A model generated the notes under the pieces. It worked only from the letters and a program-made list of their open reading frames with translations, did not search any database and had not been told where the DNA came from. A DNA stretch of 64,000 nt from Tricholoma matsutake (taxonomy: Eukaryota; Basidiomycota; Agaricomycetes; Agaricales; Tricholomataceae): assembly GCA_026075535.2 (NCBI GenBank), contig AP026538.1, positions 6,882,001 through 6,946,000 of the forward strand, in the 5' to 3' direction. The first letter of the stretch is position 1. Every line of letters begins with the position of its first letter. Shown piece after piece: positions 48,882 to 60,875 of the stretch. A program made the translations under genes and the position numbers.

Positions 48882-50155
48882 ATGTTTAAAAAAAAGTGTA
48901 AGTATGCCCTCTATGAGACACACACTTCACTGAAACCATTGACCAGAGTATAAACAGGCAAGAAATGTGGTTTTTAATAAGAAAAGAGCTCTAGTGATAA
49001 AGGTGATGGTGATGGTCAGTGTCTGTCTGTTCTATCAGATACGGCCAAGGATATAATCCAAGGCTGATAGTAAATAAGTGTAAATAAACATAATGTCATT
49101 ACAACTATGCTGCAATCCACCTTGGGAAAGTGCTGTTACCGAGAGGAACACACTGAATTGGTTAGATGTGACTCTGCATCAACAAAAAGAGGGCATAACA
49201 CTGTCCTTTTGGGTGCATCCACTAAAATGTTGTACTCTAATCCTTTCATAGGGCCACCACTGGCTGTGCAACAAACAGATGATCCACTGTCTCTAGTCAC
49301 CTCCCCAGAAGCAGTCAAAACAACTACTGCTTGGTATTTCTCAAACATATATCATCACTGGCAACATGATGTTGCACGTAAGCCATGGCTTGCATCCTCC
49401 ACCATATCCCAAGTACAACAAGACACACATTCTGATCCCTTCTTATAGCCTTGTCCCCTGACCACTCTTGATATGTGGCTCTTGCTACTTTATGGGAAAC
49501 AAAAGCCAGCACTGGGACCTGATGGTTGGGAAAAGTGGTGGATTAAGGCGCTATCAGACAGTGCCCTTCAATTAGTCGTAAACTTGCTCAACTACAAAAT
49601 TACAACATCCACCATTCCTGCTTGCCTAAAGCTCACCACCATATGCACTATACACAAAAAAGGCTCTCGCACACATCTACCTAACTACTGTGGTGTTGCA
49701 TGTAGCAATTTTCTTCTCAACTTGGCTGAACTTCCTCCTTCTCCCTTACATCACCCGGCACTCTATCCTTCCTCCTATGCAACTAGCGACCCAACAAGGC
49801 GTACAGGCCCATGATATTCTCTCTTTCATCACCATGATTGTTGCTTGGGCAAATTGAGAGCATCAGCCTTTATTTGTTCTTAAGTGTGATCAAAAGAAGG
49901 GATTTGATATGCTTGAGCCAGAAGGCTTCTATGATGCCTTAACAGCATATGGTCTTCCCTCATCCATCATGGACCTCAACAAATCTGTGCAATTGGAGGT
50001 ACCTTACAATGTCAAAACTGCATATGGATTGACTACTACCTTCCAAGTTTCAGGATTAACAAAACAAGGTGGCCCCATCTCTCCACTCAAATCCACCATG
50101 ACCACTAGTATGATCAACCACTGGCTGAATGATCTACTGTCTCACAACACAGGAG
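48882..50155 (+). mobile_element. LINE-type retrotransposon, reverse-transcriptase half
   Basis: Continuation of the LINE split by element A. Shows a linker (LVTSPEAVKTTTAWYFSNIY), the RT entry ALGPDGWEKWWIKALSDSAL, then IHKKGSRTHLPNYCGVAC, FVLKCDQKKGFDMLEPEGFY (the catalytic-Asp block, with Asp in CDQKKGFD) and SGLTKQGGPISPLKS. The downstream catalytic box (xADD) is not seen, because element F interrupts at 50156. Several frameshifts and stops show it is dead. Confidence 0.8.
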
Positions 50156-50975
50156 TAGTGTTTAAAGGTCTAGTCCAGTCCAGTTTTTGACTTCCAAATG
50201 GAACAACCAGCAACTGCAACTGGTCTAGGACTGACCTGGACATTGGGGGACTACAACTGGACCATTTAGGACCAGTCCTAATTGGTACATGGACTGAAAA
50301 AAGACTGGATTGGACTAGTCTTTTGTCATAAAACTTTTCATAGAAAATAACCCATGTTTATCTCAATAATTATGATTAATACTTATAATATTAAATTAAT
50401 GGATAGATATTGTAACTCCCCACAGATTGGTCCAACTTTTAAGGAATTCTGCCAAGATTTGACTGAGATATGGCCAAAACCAAAAGGACATGCATTCAAG
50501 TTGTGGTTTGTAGTTTGTAATTTGTAGCTTGTAGTCACAACTCATTTGGGCTGTTGAATCAGTAAAATCACATGGAACAGATGGTTAGGTGTGTTTTTGT
50601 TATATTTATCATGTCATATAGCTGTACAAAAATAATTATAGCTCAGGTAATAAGCAATGCTCTGATCCAACAAAATACTCATACAAAAATGTTTTTGGTC
50701 ATATCTCAACCAATTCTTAACCATTTTTGATGATCCAGGGACCGCAAATGAAGTAAATATGTGTGGGGGTAAGGTCAAGCACACTTTGGGACAAAAAACC
50801 AGTTGTAACCAGTTTAAACTGGTTTTTCATTGGTCCTACTATATTTTTTAAAATGAAAGACCAGCAACTGGACTGCAAAAGACCAGTCCATAAATAGACC
50901 TTTGGTCTGGTCTTTTCTGGTCCAATTCAGTCCAGTTTCAGTCTTTTTTTCGGTCCTATGGACCTGTGAACACTA
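50156..50975. mobile_element. hAT-like non-autonomous element F
   Basis: An 820-bp segment with imperfect terminal inverted repeats: left TAGTGTTTAAAGGTC and right, reverse-complemented, TAGTGTTCACAGGTC. It is rich in GTCCAGT/ACTGGAC units, many in both orientations near the ends. It encodes no transposase. It interrupts the LINE RT. An 8-bp target duplication is not visible, but the termini match those of G at 53470-53913, which has one. Confidence 0.65.
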
Positions 50976-53469
50976 GAGTGATTCATATGAATAAGTCATT
51001 CATCAGCATTAATGTTTCTGGTGTCCTGCAGAACTGTTTCATTGCACAGACATATCATGTACTGCACCACAGTCGAGCAGATTACACTTGTAGCTCTAGA
51101 AAATCCACCAAACATAGAGAAAAGAGTTATGGGCACCAATTCCATGGTGAGACTTGCATACCATTTGTGGGGAGTAGAGTGTGGAAGATGTCCAGACTTC
51201 TGTCAGGTGATCTTGACAGGGCCAAATCGCCCAATGAAAAAGACTGCACAAATTGTTTGATCATGGAGATCACAAGTCCTGACACTGGGCAGATTAAAGG
51301 AATTATTTGGGGCCACTGAGGAAGGCAAGAATTACATCAAAAAGCTGACAGCCTTTGTCAAGAATCTTGAGAAGATATGTTATAGGAAGTGGAAATGGAA
51401 TAAAATTGACCGACCATGTTACATAAGCAACTCAGGTATAGTACAAGTACTGCACCTTGTCAGTTCTTTGTATAGAGGAAAAACACATTTGAAACTACAC
51501 AGTGGCATTGGTAACAGAAGATATTGGTAAGAGGTGTGATAGGTGAGGAGGCAACAACAATGCAAAGGAATCGTTACAACATGGTTTTGATGATCAACAC
51601 ACAAATTCCCAAATGTGACTGGTGAGGTGGATGGATGTAGTGTGCCATGAATGGGCTAGTTGGTGATGTAAATGGGTTTGGATGATGGAAGGGATGGGAA
51701 GATGAGAATGATAGATTAAGTCCCCTATGTTTGGCAGTAACCCGCAGTAATATGCAGATCTCATCATTGGCCAGTGTGGACCATCTCAAAATAAGTTTTG
51801 AGTGACAGGTACCAGCAGAGTATGTGTGTCATGAGGAAGATGGAAACCATTAAGAATGGTCTCAGTGTCGTGCATGATTTCTGTAACAGCGGATTGTATG
51901 AAAGAATGAAACTTCACACATTTGACAAAAAGATGGTGAGAAGTTTCCAGTTCCAGGGACAAAAATCAACACCACGGTTGGATGTTGCCAAAGTGACTGT
52001 CCCAAAGGTGGTATGTGTCCAGCTGACCTGATCTGATATACAACTGGACGATGGTGGAATAGGCAGATGAGGAACAGGTGTAGGGATAGGCAGGGGGCAG
52101 ACACTGATCATATAGTACATGTGTCAGCAATGTTCTTGGTGCAAAAGTCAGGTCTTTTAGGTGGGTGGTTGACAAGTTGAAACTGCAGGTGGGATGAGAA
52201 GTTTCATTCAATGAAGCCAATGGAGGAGAGATGAGGTGTATAGTCATCCATGAAGAATGTTGGGAGAGGCACAGAGGGGGGTGGGAATAGGTCAGAGTAG
52301 GAAGTGGATGCGCAAGTGTCAATGGCTGCATTGGCCAGTGCAGGTAAGGAGGTGGAAAAAGTATGTCCATGTATGAAGTTGTAAGAAATAGGAGATGATG
52401 ATTGAGATATAAGGGATACAAGCCATTTGTAAAGTGAATGATTTGGGAGGGAGTTCCAAACATGAGGTAATGGCGAGTAATGTAATGCATTTTGAATGAA
52501 TCCAGTACTTTACAGTCCCCCACCTGTCCTAGTAGACTTTGACCAGACTGACTGGGGTCTGAGCGGAGTCCAAGTGGAGTCCAATTGAACTACACTAAGT
52601 CATGTAGAGCTCAATCCCCCACTGGAGTCCAACTGGAGTCCAACTGGAGTCTGAGTGGAATGCATTTCAACCAATGATAAGTCAATACTGCCTTGGCTAT
52701 GCCGGGCCATGGCCAGATGGTGGCTCTCGCTTTTTCATCAGATGCCCTTCTTGCTTGTTGTTGAATTTTCATTGTTCATAGATGTCATCTCCATTTCTTA
52801 TATCTTCAATTTCACAGTGATTTGTTCTCAGATTTTGTTGCAATTACCACTCCCCCAATGACTGACGAGCATTGGTTTGCCTTGTTTTGCGCCTATCTGT
52901 GTTATCTATGCTTATTGCATCCACAACATCCTAACCTATATTTCAGGTTTGCTTACATTAATATTGGTACAGTGTTCCACATCACAAGGTTATGTATTCC
53001 ATTCACTTACCTCCCAGTCAATCAACTGCAAAGCTATTATCCAAATCCACACATTTAAACACATCCCACGTGCCCATCCATGTGGATTGCTACCCAAAAA
53101 GGTCTTCTCGCCTTCTCCATGGCTTCAACAAACCTAGTCTGAATGCCAACACCTCTGGACTGGTATGAACTGCAGTCAGTACTGTCCCTGTCAACCTGGG
53201 CATCATTGTATGTTCACTGACTGCATGATCCAGGCCGTAACTTCCTCCCTCCAATGCTGCCAGTGTAAACTCCAAGAAATTCCAATTCTGGAACCCAGGC
53301 TCTCTTGCCCTATATGCCACCACTTGTGGAGACTCCCCCACAATTTCCTGTATGATAGAATCATCAGAAGTGAAGTAGGTAAAGACTAATATAGCTCACT
53401 TATCTGCTGTCATCAATGTTGTCCTGATGCTCTCTGCATCCATGGTCCCAAACTTATGAGACTGATAAT
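50976..53469. other. Unassigned region between F and G
   Basis: About 2.5 kb without a gene I can support. The first 400 bp have short plus-strand coding-like stretches (RLAYHLWGVECGRCPDF and following) without a recognisable domain. A small tandem array of an 11-bp unit lies near 52564-52650. The rest shows stops in all frames. Confidence 0.5.
52555..52655 (+). repeat. Short tandem repeats of an 11-bp unit (CTGGAGTCCAA)
   Basis: Units GGAGTCCAAGTGGAGTCCAA at about 52566-52586 and CTGGAGTCCAACTGGAGTCC plus a further unit at about 52620-52650, separated by about 35 bp of unrelated DNA. The array is small and imperfect. Confidence 0.6.
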
Positions 53470-53913
53470 TAGTGTTTGAAGGTCCAGTCCATGGTTATGT
53501 AACAGTCTTTTGGAATTTTGAGATGTAATCTGCTTGTTAAAGCCTTACAACTTATCCTGGCATTTCAGGACTTTTTGTACACAATGTCAATATAGGACCA
53601 AAAATGCTTTGTCATTATGCCTCAGTGGTTTTTACAGAATTAAACATATCAAACACAAAACAATTTTTCCAGTTCATACATTTTTCTCAAAACCTTGGAA
53701 AATGTATACACTGGAAAAATTGTTTTATGTTTAATATGTTTAATTCTGTAAAAACACCTGAGGCATAATGACAAAACCTTTTCAATCATATATTGACATT
53801 GTGTACAAAAAGTCCTGAAATGCCAGGATAAGTTGTAGGGCTTTAACAAGCAGATTACATCTTAAAATTCCAAAAGACTGTTACATAACCATGGACTGGA
53901 CCTTCAAACACTA
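53470..53913. mobile_element. Foldback MITE G, hAT type, 8-bp target duplication
   Basis: A 444-bp, nearly full-length palindrome: the two arms (about 53470-53690 and 53700-53913) are inverted copies, ends TAGTGTTTGAAGGTCCAGTC on both strands. The 8-bp direct repeat CTGATAAT is perfect on both sides (53462-53469 and 53914-53921). The pairs of near-identical short ORFs on opposite strands here are products of the palindrome. There is no coding capacity. Confidence 0.93.
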
Positions 53914-53921
53914 CTGATAAT

Positions 53922-56719
53922 ACTCAGAGTTGGAGCTCAGCAATCTGATCATCTCCATCTTGCTCCACTTTACACCTCGCAACATGCCCCGAACTGCTGC
54001 TTTGATCCTGTCTCATTGTGTAACCCCCTTGAATTCATTGATGGAGGTCATCACCATTGTCGTCTCCACAGTCCTCCCCCCAAGATGTGCACGGTGGAAT
54101 GTATGGTGCATATTATGTTCAAGAGGCAAGCATAAATGTGCCATGTGACTCAAGTGACACAACTGTGAACCCGAAACCCTCTTGTCGTCTCCCAACAGTT
54201 GGGCATCTGATCCCCATGCACAAAAGGATCCAGAACCACACTTGTAGACAGCTGCCCCACCACAACCTGTAGAAGATGGTCAGATAGCTTCCTCCACCCA
54301 TAGCAACATCTCAAAAGCCAGCCCAGTGCCCTCCCTCCCCTCCACTTTCCCCAGATATGTGAGTGTCTTGCCCAACAATCCACCCTGCTCCTGATTCTCA
54401 CCATGCAGTATGCAAGATATAAACATGCAGATCAATCTCTCAAACTTTTGTGCCACTTCTTGAGGGCTCTGTTCACCTGCAATTTCCTTGTGTGCTTTGA
54501 CAATTCTTCCAAAGTATTTGCTGAGGTTGCTGGAGGCCTGCATTGTTGAAACAGGGCTGCCATCTGGTTCCAATGAAATGATGAAAGATGGTTCTCCAAG
54601 CCGTAAACAGACACCTGCACTCTCTCCATGCAGGACGCTGCAGTCTGTATCCCCTCCAACAATGTTTGCCAGTAGGGATTTCATGAAGCTCAAGTGCACT
54701 TCCCAGCATGCACCTTCCAATTGCTCAGGAAGCCTCTCCATAGCCATTGCAACATCATCACATTGACAAGTCTCCAATAGCAGGCGATAAAACCCAACTT
54801 GGTTATCAAAGTGCCTACTTCTGTGACTTATCATCCATCTTGCCATCAATCGTGCTTGACCTGGGACAGACAGATCAAACAGAGTATAGCCATCGACAAA
54901 AATGTGGGGAAACACCTTTGCAAATGTCTCTGCAGCTACAACCGGACTTGTGAAGAAGTCAGTGTTTAGTCATCACATACATCCTCTCACGCACATTGGA
55001 TGTAGCCATTGAATGACCTTTCCCTTCCTGTCATGTCTATCACAACATCTCAGTGTTGTGTGTTATGTAACCATCTACAGCCCTTACCTTGTGTCACTGC
55101 AAACTCCTGTATGATCCACTCTGGCACAGCATCCACAGGAAGCATCAAAAATTCCTCTGTGTTCAGTTCTGTGTTGGTGTAATAACAGTTGTAGATATGA
55201 AGCCATGCAATTGCCCCCCCCAATCCTTGCCTTGCATACTCGAAGGAATGGCCTAAGCAGGGCTTGCTCTTGTGATGTCAAGCTACCCAGATGCAAGATT
55301 TGTCAAAGTTTTGCAGCCTTGACAGGCACACCAGATGCACTGATGCTACTCTCCTGTGGCACCACATCAGTACTAACCCAAGAATGCCCCCCTTCTGTGA
55401 CTCACAGCTCGATCCTGTACTGTAAAGGCAAGCAGATGGTGAGAAGAAGGTGTTCCAACAAACTGAGGTCTCAAAGGGCCTCAGGAATGTCATGAATGTG
55501 ATAAGACTCATTGACAGCCAACTTTGGAATCACCTTCTCATGCAACTGTCCCAGACATTCCATGGAAACACGATCATTCTGGACACAATCCATGTCAATC
55601 ACACCCTGGACTGCCAACTTCATTCCTCCATAGGAGTCATGATTCCTTCTCAGGTGCTTATGTGAAACATAGTTATCTGCACTTGCAGCTTTTCCACTTC
55701 ATATGTGCAATGATTTTGCTGAAATTGAGTGACCCATTCACAGAAATCAAATTTTTTTTGTCATGACAATGAGACAATTGATTAATGTCTCTCTGTATGT
55801 TCCTGAATAGGACTGCGGTGGAACACCTATCCTTATCCATGTCTCAATGTGCATCATACTCTCCATGTATTGCATAGATCCTTTTTTTGGCCAACTTATC
55901 TGTATTGTTCTTCTTACTGCCAGTCCGCATTCCACACAGAAACATCCTCATTGCATACCGTCATCAGGTTTCCCACAACATGTTCCATTGACCATTGCTA
56001 TTCTGTTGCCCCCCCCTTTCTCTTTCCGAACTTGCACTGGGAGCTCAAATGGATAATTCAGCATTGCAACTGTCTGGGATCGCAATGGACTGGGAATGTT
56101 TCGTTGTCCATGAAATGGACAATCATCATAAAGCAATTCTTTCCATTGCCAGCTGACTCTCCCGTCTCAGGGACCTCTGTCAAGTGCAAGTGACTGATCA
56201 ATATATCAACCACTTGTGGGCCAGGATTGGTGTTGGGAACTCAATATTCAATACACAGGTCATCAACACCCTTGAAGGTATGGATGCCAAGGTCAGTAGG
56301 GACTGCAACCAAAATAGTTTCAATATTTTGTCATGGTGGAAGAGGCACCCTGTAAACAGGGCTGCTGGGCCCTTGTAACCTGGTCAGGAATGTAGAGCAA
56401 GGCTGGAATTCAACATACAGGATAGCCATTAAAAATTAGCCTTGTGATGTCCATGGGAGTAGTCATTGAACACATAAATAGGGGCATGTTACATAGGATT
56501 GAAGATTGAATAAGGATCAAAGACAATGTATTACAAGAGGTCCATAAAGTCCAGAATGTTCAACAATCAAATTGTATTACAAGAACAGAATCTTAAATGG
56601 TTCATTCAACAACCATGTCTTCAAGCTCCAGTAACATTGCTTGTTTCCCTGCAGCCTTTGCAGACAGTTCTTTCCTTCATGACTTCAGCCTGGTTGCTTT
56701 GATAACCCTGGTTCTAGAG
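53922..56719. other. Unassigned region, possible Helitron cargo
   Basis: Contains one long minus-strand ORF (54280-54915, listed separately) and several scraps without recognisable domains. It may belong to the decayed Helitron to the right or be older debris; the sequence does not decide. Confidence 0.4.
54280..54915 (-). pseudogene. Unrecognised 211-aa ORF
   Basis: The ORF starts MFPHIFVDGYTLFDLSVPGQ and contains helical, coding-like stretches such as YRLLLETCQCDDVAMAMERL. It shows no motif I recognise, no signal peptide and no membrane segment. Plus-strand ORFs overlap it. It could be a fragment of a gene captured by a transposon or a chance ORF; I lean to a gene fragment because the amino-acid composition is protein-like. 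Confidence 0.35.
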
Positions 56720-58165
56720 CAGTCACAACAACAACGGCATCTGACAAAGATGTAGATGTGCCAACTTCAACACCAGAAACAGTGGGGGGCATGCTGCCGG
56801 GTCCTCGAAGTCATCTATGTTTTGCAGCCAAAGACACATCTTTGAAGGAGTCTGCTGCACTTCATTTACCAGATTTAGATGCACTGGAACTACCTGTGGG
56901 TTTGGGAACAGGCTGGGGGGCAACATCTGCCTTATGAGGAAGCTCAAATTCCTCGTTTGAGTCATCCAGGATCTGGATGTGATGCGCATTGATCTGATAA
57001 ACCTTCCAACAAAGAGGCTTATATTAAGCCAGATGATAGAAGAAAATTGACATGCTTTGCGCACTTTACCCTCATCTTTCATAATGAAACAATGCAGCAA
57101 ACAATTTGCCATGATCAGTGTTCCAGGGCAAAGAGCCTCATGCATTTGCCAAGGGGGGAATAAGACCCCCATCGACACTGGTGATGTCCAGCTGGACAAG
57201 CTTGCTATTGACATGTTGAAATAAAGGGCCACCATAATTGATGAGCACGGTAGGCTCGTAGAACCCTCCAACTTTGAGTGTAGGTTCTACAGACATAAAT
57301 CAGAAACACCAAAAATGAAATACTGCAAACATGGTGCACTGTCATCTGTGCTTGGTAAAGTTTCTGTGCTTTTGTTGTCGTTGTCTGAAGGCCCTTCTTC
57401 AGTGGTCATGGGGTCAACTGATGCATGCGCTGTGAGTCGTTGGGCTTGCCAGTGGGAACAGCAGATTCAGAAACCTAGTAATAACTTAGACTGCAATGGA
57501 ATATGAAACATAAGCATACTGTATGCTTTCACAGCATATTTTGGTTCCATATGCAGCATGATCAAGTTTGGTGCTCTGCTGTTTTCTGACATGGTGTTGC
57601 AAATCCATTCATGCACAAGTGGCTTCTGTAGGTGGAACTTGAACAAAAATTGTGGGAATAAAAGACCAATCGTGGACTGGCACATCAGTCTGTTCCTCCT
57701 GCTCATCTGCTTCTCTGATGGCATTCAGTCCTGCAACCTGATTGTGGTACAATGGATTCAAATGAATTGGTGAAGGTGGCCCAATGACAAGAACATCTTT
57801 GATTTTCTTATCGTCTTTGATTGGGTGAACCTAGAAGCGATGAAAATTTAGCAAAGAAACTTGCAAAAAACAGAAAGACCCACTGGCTCTCCTTTGTGGC
57901 CCAAGAAATGATTCCCTCTTGCAGCTATGATAGTGCCAGCACCACTGGTCTGCATTTCAGCAATAATGTTGGTATGGAAATCTGAGCTGTCAGTGTTATG
58001 GTAGATATAGTTCAGAGCCCAATCTTCTGTCAGTCGAAAGAAGTCCACATTGTATTCAGCTTGAGTCATGGAGTGATGATCCATGGCCAAAATGTCAGTG
58101 ATCAATTCCTTGTACACACCATTCTTGCATCTGTTTTCATATACATCTGAGAGAGACATGATCAA
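56720..58165 (-). pseudogene. Broken intron-containing gene of unknown function
   Basis: Exon 1 (58165 down to about 57890) starts MIMSLSDVYENRCKNG and encodes ELITDILAMDHHSMTQAEYN, FFRLTEDWALNYIY and AGTIIAARGNHFLGHKGEP. A GTGGGT donor and CTTCTAG acceptor (intron about 57833-57888) join it in phase to VHPIKDDKKIKDVLVIGPPS, IHLNPLYHNQVAGLNAIREA and WSFIPTIFVQVPPTE. An in-frame TGA follows (near 57623). A later segment (around 57040-57280) reads VGGFYEPTVLINYGGPLFQH and ALCPGTLIMANCLLHCFIMK. Splice sites are preserved but the frame is broken, so it is a pseudogene. I believe it is a family of basidiomycete proteins without known function, but cannot name it. Confidence 0.5.
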
Positions 58166-59140
58166 TGGAAAAGGGAAGTGCTATCTGAACAAAGCATTAA
58201 GTCAAGCAACTTATATCCAACAAGTGAGATACTACCAGTGAGTTCCTGACACCACCTGACACAACAAATCTATTGAGTGGACTGGAAGCACCCCAGAACA
58301 GCACAAAGGAATGTATATCTGTTCACACTCTCCTCCTAAGTATCCTTCCTTCTCTTTTGTGGCCTCTCTGCTTAACTCTCTGGCAGTAGGCAGTGAGTTC
58401 AGAACCATAGTGAAAGTGACCCAACATACCAGTGTTCATTGCATGCAAGATTCTGACTCGCTTCATGCCCAAGATGGTCCTAAGCCAATACATTCACATC
58501 TGTGTGCGAGTAAGATGGAAGTAAATTGGCAGTCTGTTCATCTGCACCTCCACATTGAACCCATTGGTGGAACTAGATCCTATGTTTCCCATTCTGACAT
58601 AACACATCGTGAACGGTGTTCAGCTTCTTCCATGATGACACAGCAAACTCATTCAAGGTTCCTGGCCAAATCTCTATCTTATCGAGTCACACCCAATCAG
58701 TCATGCACTCGCCCCCTTTGCTCTCTTTCATAAAGGTTCCACTTATTTGTTCGATAAGCTCGCTGTTGACTCTGCAGACAACCTACAGTATGCACCTATG
58801 TCTTTGTTGGGGACGCTTACTCTCTTAACCCATGTTGGCATCACATCTGGTTCAAGAACCTCCACTAAAGGAACCAGTGAACAACAAATGAATTTTTTTG
58901 CTTGACTGTCACTGACCTTCAAGTTGCCTATCTGCTGCTGACACCTGCAAATTCCATTGCTGAAACAAAGACTCGTTGAATACACTCCTGCTTTTTGGGT
59001 CTACACAGAGGAAGCTGTGCATTTTTTTTCCTTTTCTTTTGTGGCGGGCCTGCAATGAAATCTGAGGATCCTGGTGAGATCAGTCCACTGACTGCCATGG
59101 TTAGATACACACCCTCTCCCACTGTCAATGGGATTTTGAC
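58166..59140. other. Unassigned region between the broken gene and Helitron helicase
   Basis: Contains a minus-strand basic stretch with PPQKKRKKNAQL (58928-59128) that may be the end of the Helitron protein. No other recognisable feature. Confidence 0.4.
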
Positions 59141-59669
59141 TCACTTTGCTCTTACAGCTGGCATTGCATTCATGTTTCCTCCAACAGGCATGCCTTGCAA
59201 TTGGTCTAAGACATCTGATAGGCCAAAACCAGGTGCCAGGGTCACTGGGGACACTTCTGGGTGGGTGTTCTCTGGGTGTGAGAGGCTGTATATGGCCAAC
59301 TCTCTCTCTGCCTGTTGGCGCTCATTCTCATTCCCGTACTTGGCACATGTCAACAATTCAAGTGTGTGTAGATGGGTATTTTCTTTTTGCATGTCCTCTG
59401 ATTGACAACATGTGATTTTGCTGAGCTGAAAAGGTCATAACACCAGTAGTCCATCTAAACTGGTGGCTCTTGAGACCATGACATATGGAGACTCTGTGCC
59501 ATGACAGGATTTGAGATCAACAATGACACATTGCATTGTTTGACCTTGGGCATGGTGCACAGTCATAGCAAATGCAGGTACAATGGGAGCTTGTGTGCAC
59601 ATGATACATGACTTTTTGGTGTACAGGTGCATAAAGTTCATATCTATGACATCTGGTAGGATTGGAACA

Positions 59670-60875
59670 TCATGCATGGCTACATTCAGGAACATATTCT
59701 TGGATATGGACTACACATATTTTTATGTATTGAATGCCTTGCTCATCTGAAAAATAGTGAATCTGTTGTATAGTCCCTCTGTTGCCATTGGCAATTCCAC
59801 CTTCGACATCAAAATTCTGGGCTACTAATACAGGCATTCCAGTGCACAGCATTACTCTGCCTAGACGTTGTTTTGTGTTTCCAGAGTGCATGGCTTGCAG
59901 TTTGGATTTGAGAACCTCGTCAACAACAGTTGTGTGGTGATGCCTGTCAATGGCATGATACCAGTGTAAATGTTGCCCATGTTCAGTTGCAAAGCAAAGG
60001 GCCGCCTTTTCATTTAAAGCATCTTTTAAGGCATTTTCAGATACAATCACAGGTGCCTCCTTCCACTTCACATCACATGAGTCAAAATTATTGGAATGCA
60101 TAAATCTCAATGACAACAACTTGTAGTCAGCATTTGTACACCGCCCTTCACGTAGACGGCCAAGCAGGCTGACAAAGGCATCATTTTCAGGCCCTGCCTG
60201 CCAATGATTTCGAGAGAGAATAACAACAATGTCCATGCTCAGCCATAGGATTTTACCAAAGAGGATTCGCTGACCCTGTACTGTGCCAGCGATGCTGTGG
60301 GTATTGATCTTTGCATAGAGTCTCATCTCTGCAACTGGTGGCAACTGCATGAAATCATCTGCAAAGATCATATTGACACCACCAAAAGACCCTGTATCTC
60401 CTTTTGCGAGGGATAGGTGCTCACTGATCATACACAAGAAACAGCAGCTAATCATGGAGACTTCATCCAAGAAGAGGTAATCAACTTCTTCCCATCCAGT
60501 GACTAGATCACAGCTGGCAGCCTGTGTCATCCTAGACTTAGTATGTTTCCCAACTCCCAGTGCAGCATGAAGAGTCATGCCAGAGACATTGTAAGCTGCA
60601 ATTCCCATGTATGAACACACCTGAAATCTCTGCATCTGGTTCCTTTTCTCAAAGTAGTCCTTCAAAGCATTGATAACTAATGATTTGCCTGTCCCAGCTG
60701 GGCCAGTTAGGAACATCCTCAGACTGCCTTCTCCCTTACCTAAACTGTGAGCTGCCACAATATGAAATGCCCTCTCCTGCTCTGGGTTCAACATCCACAC
60801 TCTCACAACATCAGACATGTCAACTTCATGGTAAGGATCTATGACCTCAATAATTTGGGCAAGGCAAGGCTCCAA
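59670..60875 (-). pseudogene. PIF1-like helicase segment of the Helitron
   Basis: A 401-aa open frame, the best preserved part. Walker A LTGPAGTGKSLVINAL lies near 60660-60706; Walker B YLFLDEVSMIS near 60450-60480; then FADDFMQLPPV (motif III Gln present), SRNHWQAG, and the C-terminal RecA half to VPECSHA. PIF1-type helicases unwind DNA for rolling-circle transposition. The frame breaks at 59670; the last helicase motif is in a separate short ORF (59435-59695), so the copy is inactive. Confidence 0.88.

Noticed and set aside
51966..52523. A 185-aa minus-strand ORF
   Set aside because: His/Pro/Leu-rich, low-complexity peptide typical of chance ORFs in T/C-rich DNA, no domain seen.
52555..52655. 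A possible CRISPR-like array
   Set aside because: The units are an 11-bp tandem repeat without uniform spacers; eukaryotic context also excludes it.
53534..53849. Near-identical small ORFs on opposite strands (53534-53734 plus, 53649-53849 minus)
   Set aside because: Produced by the palindromic arms of MITE G.
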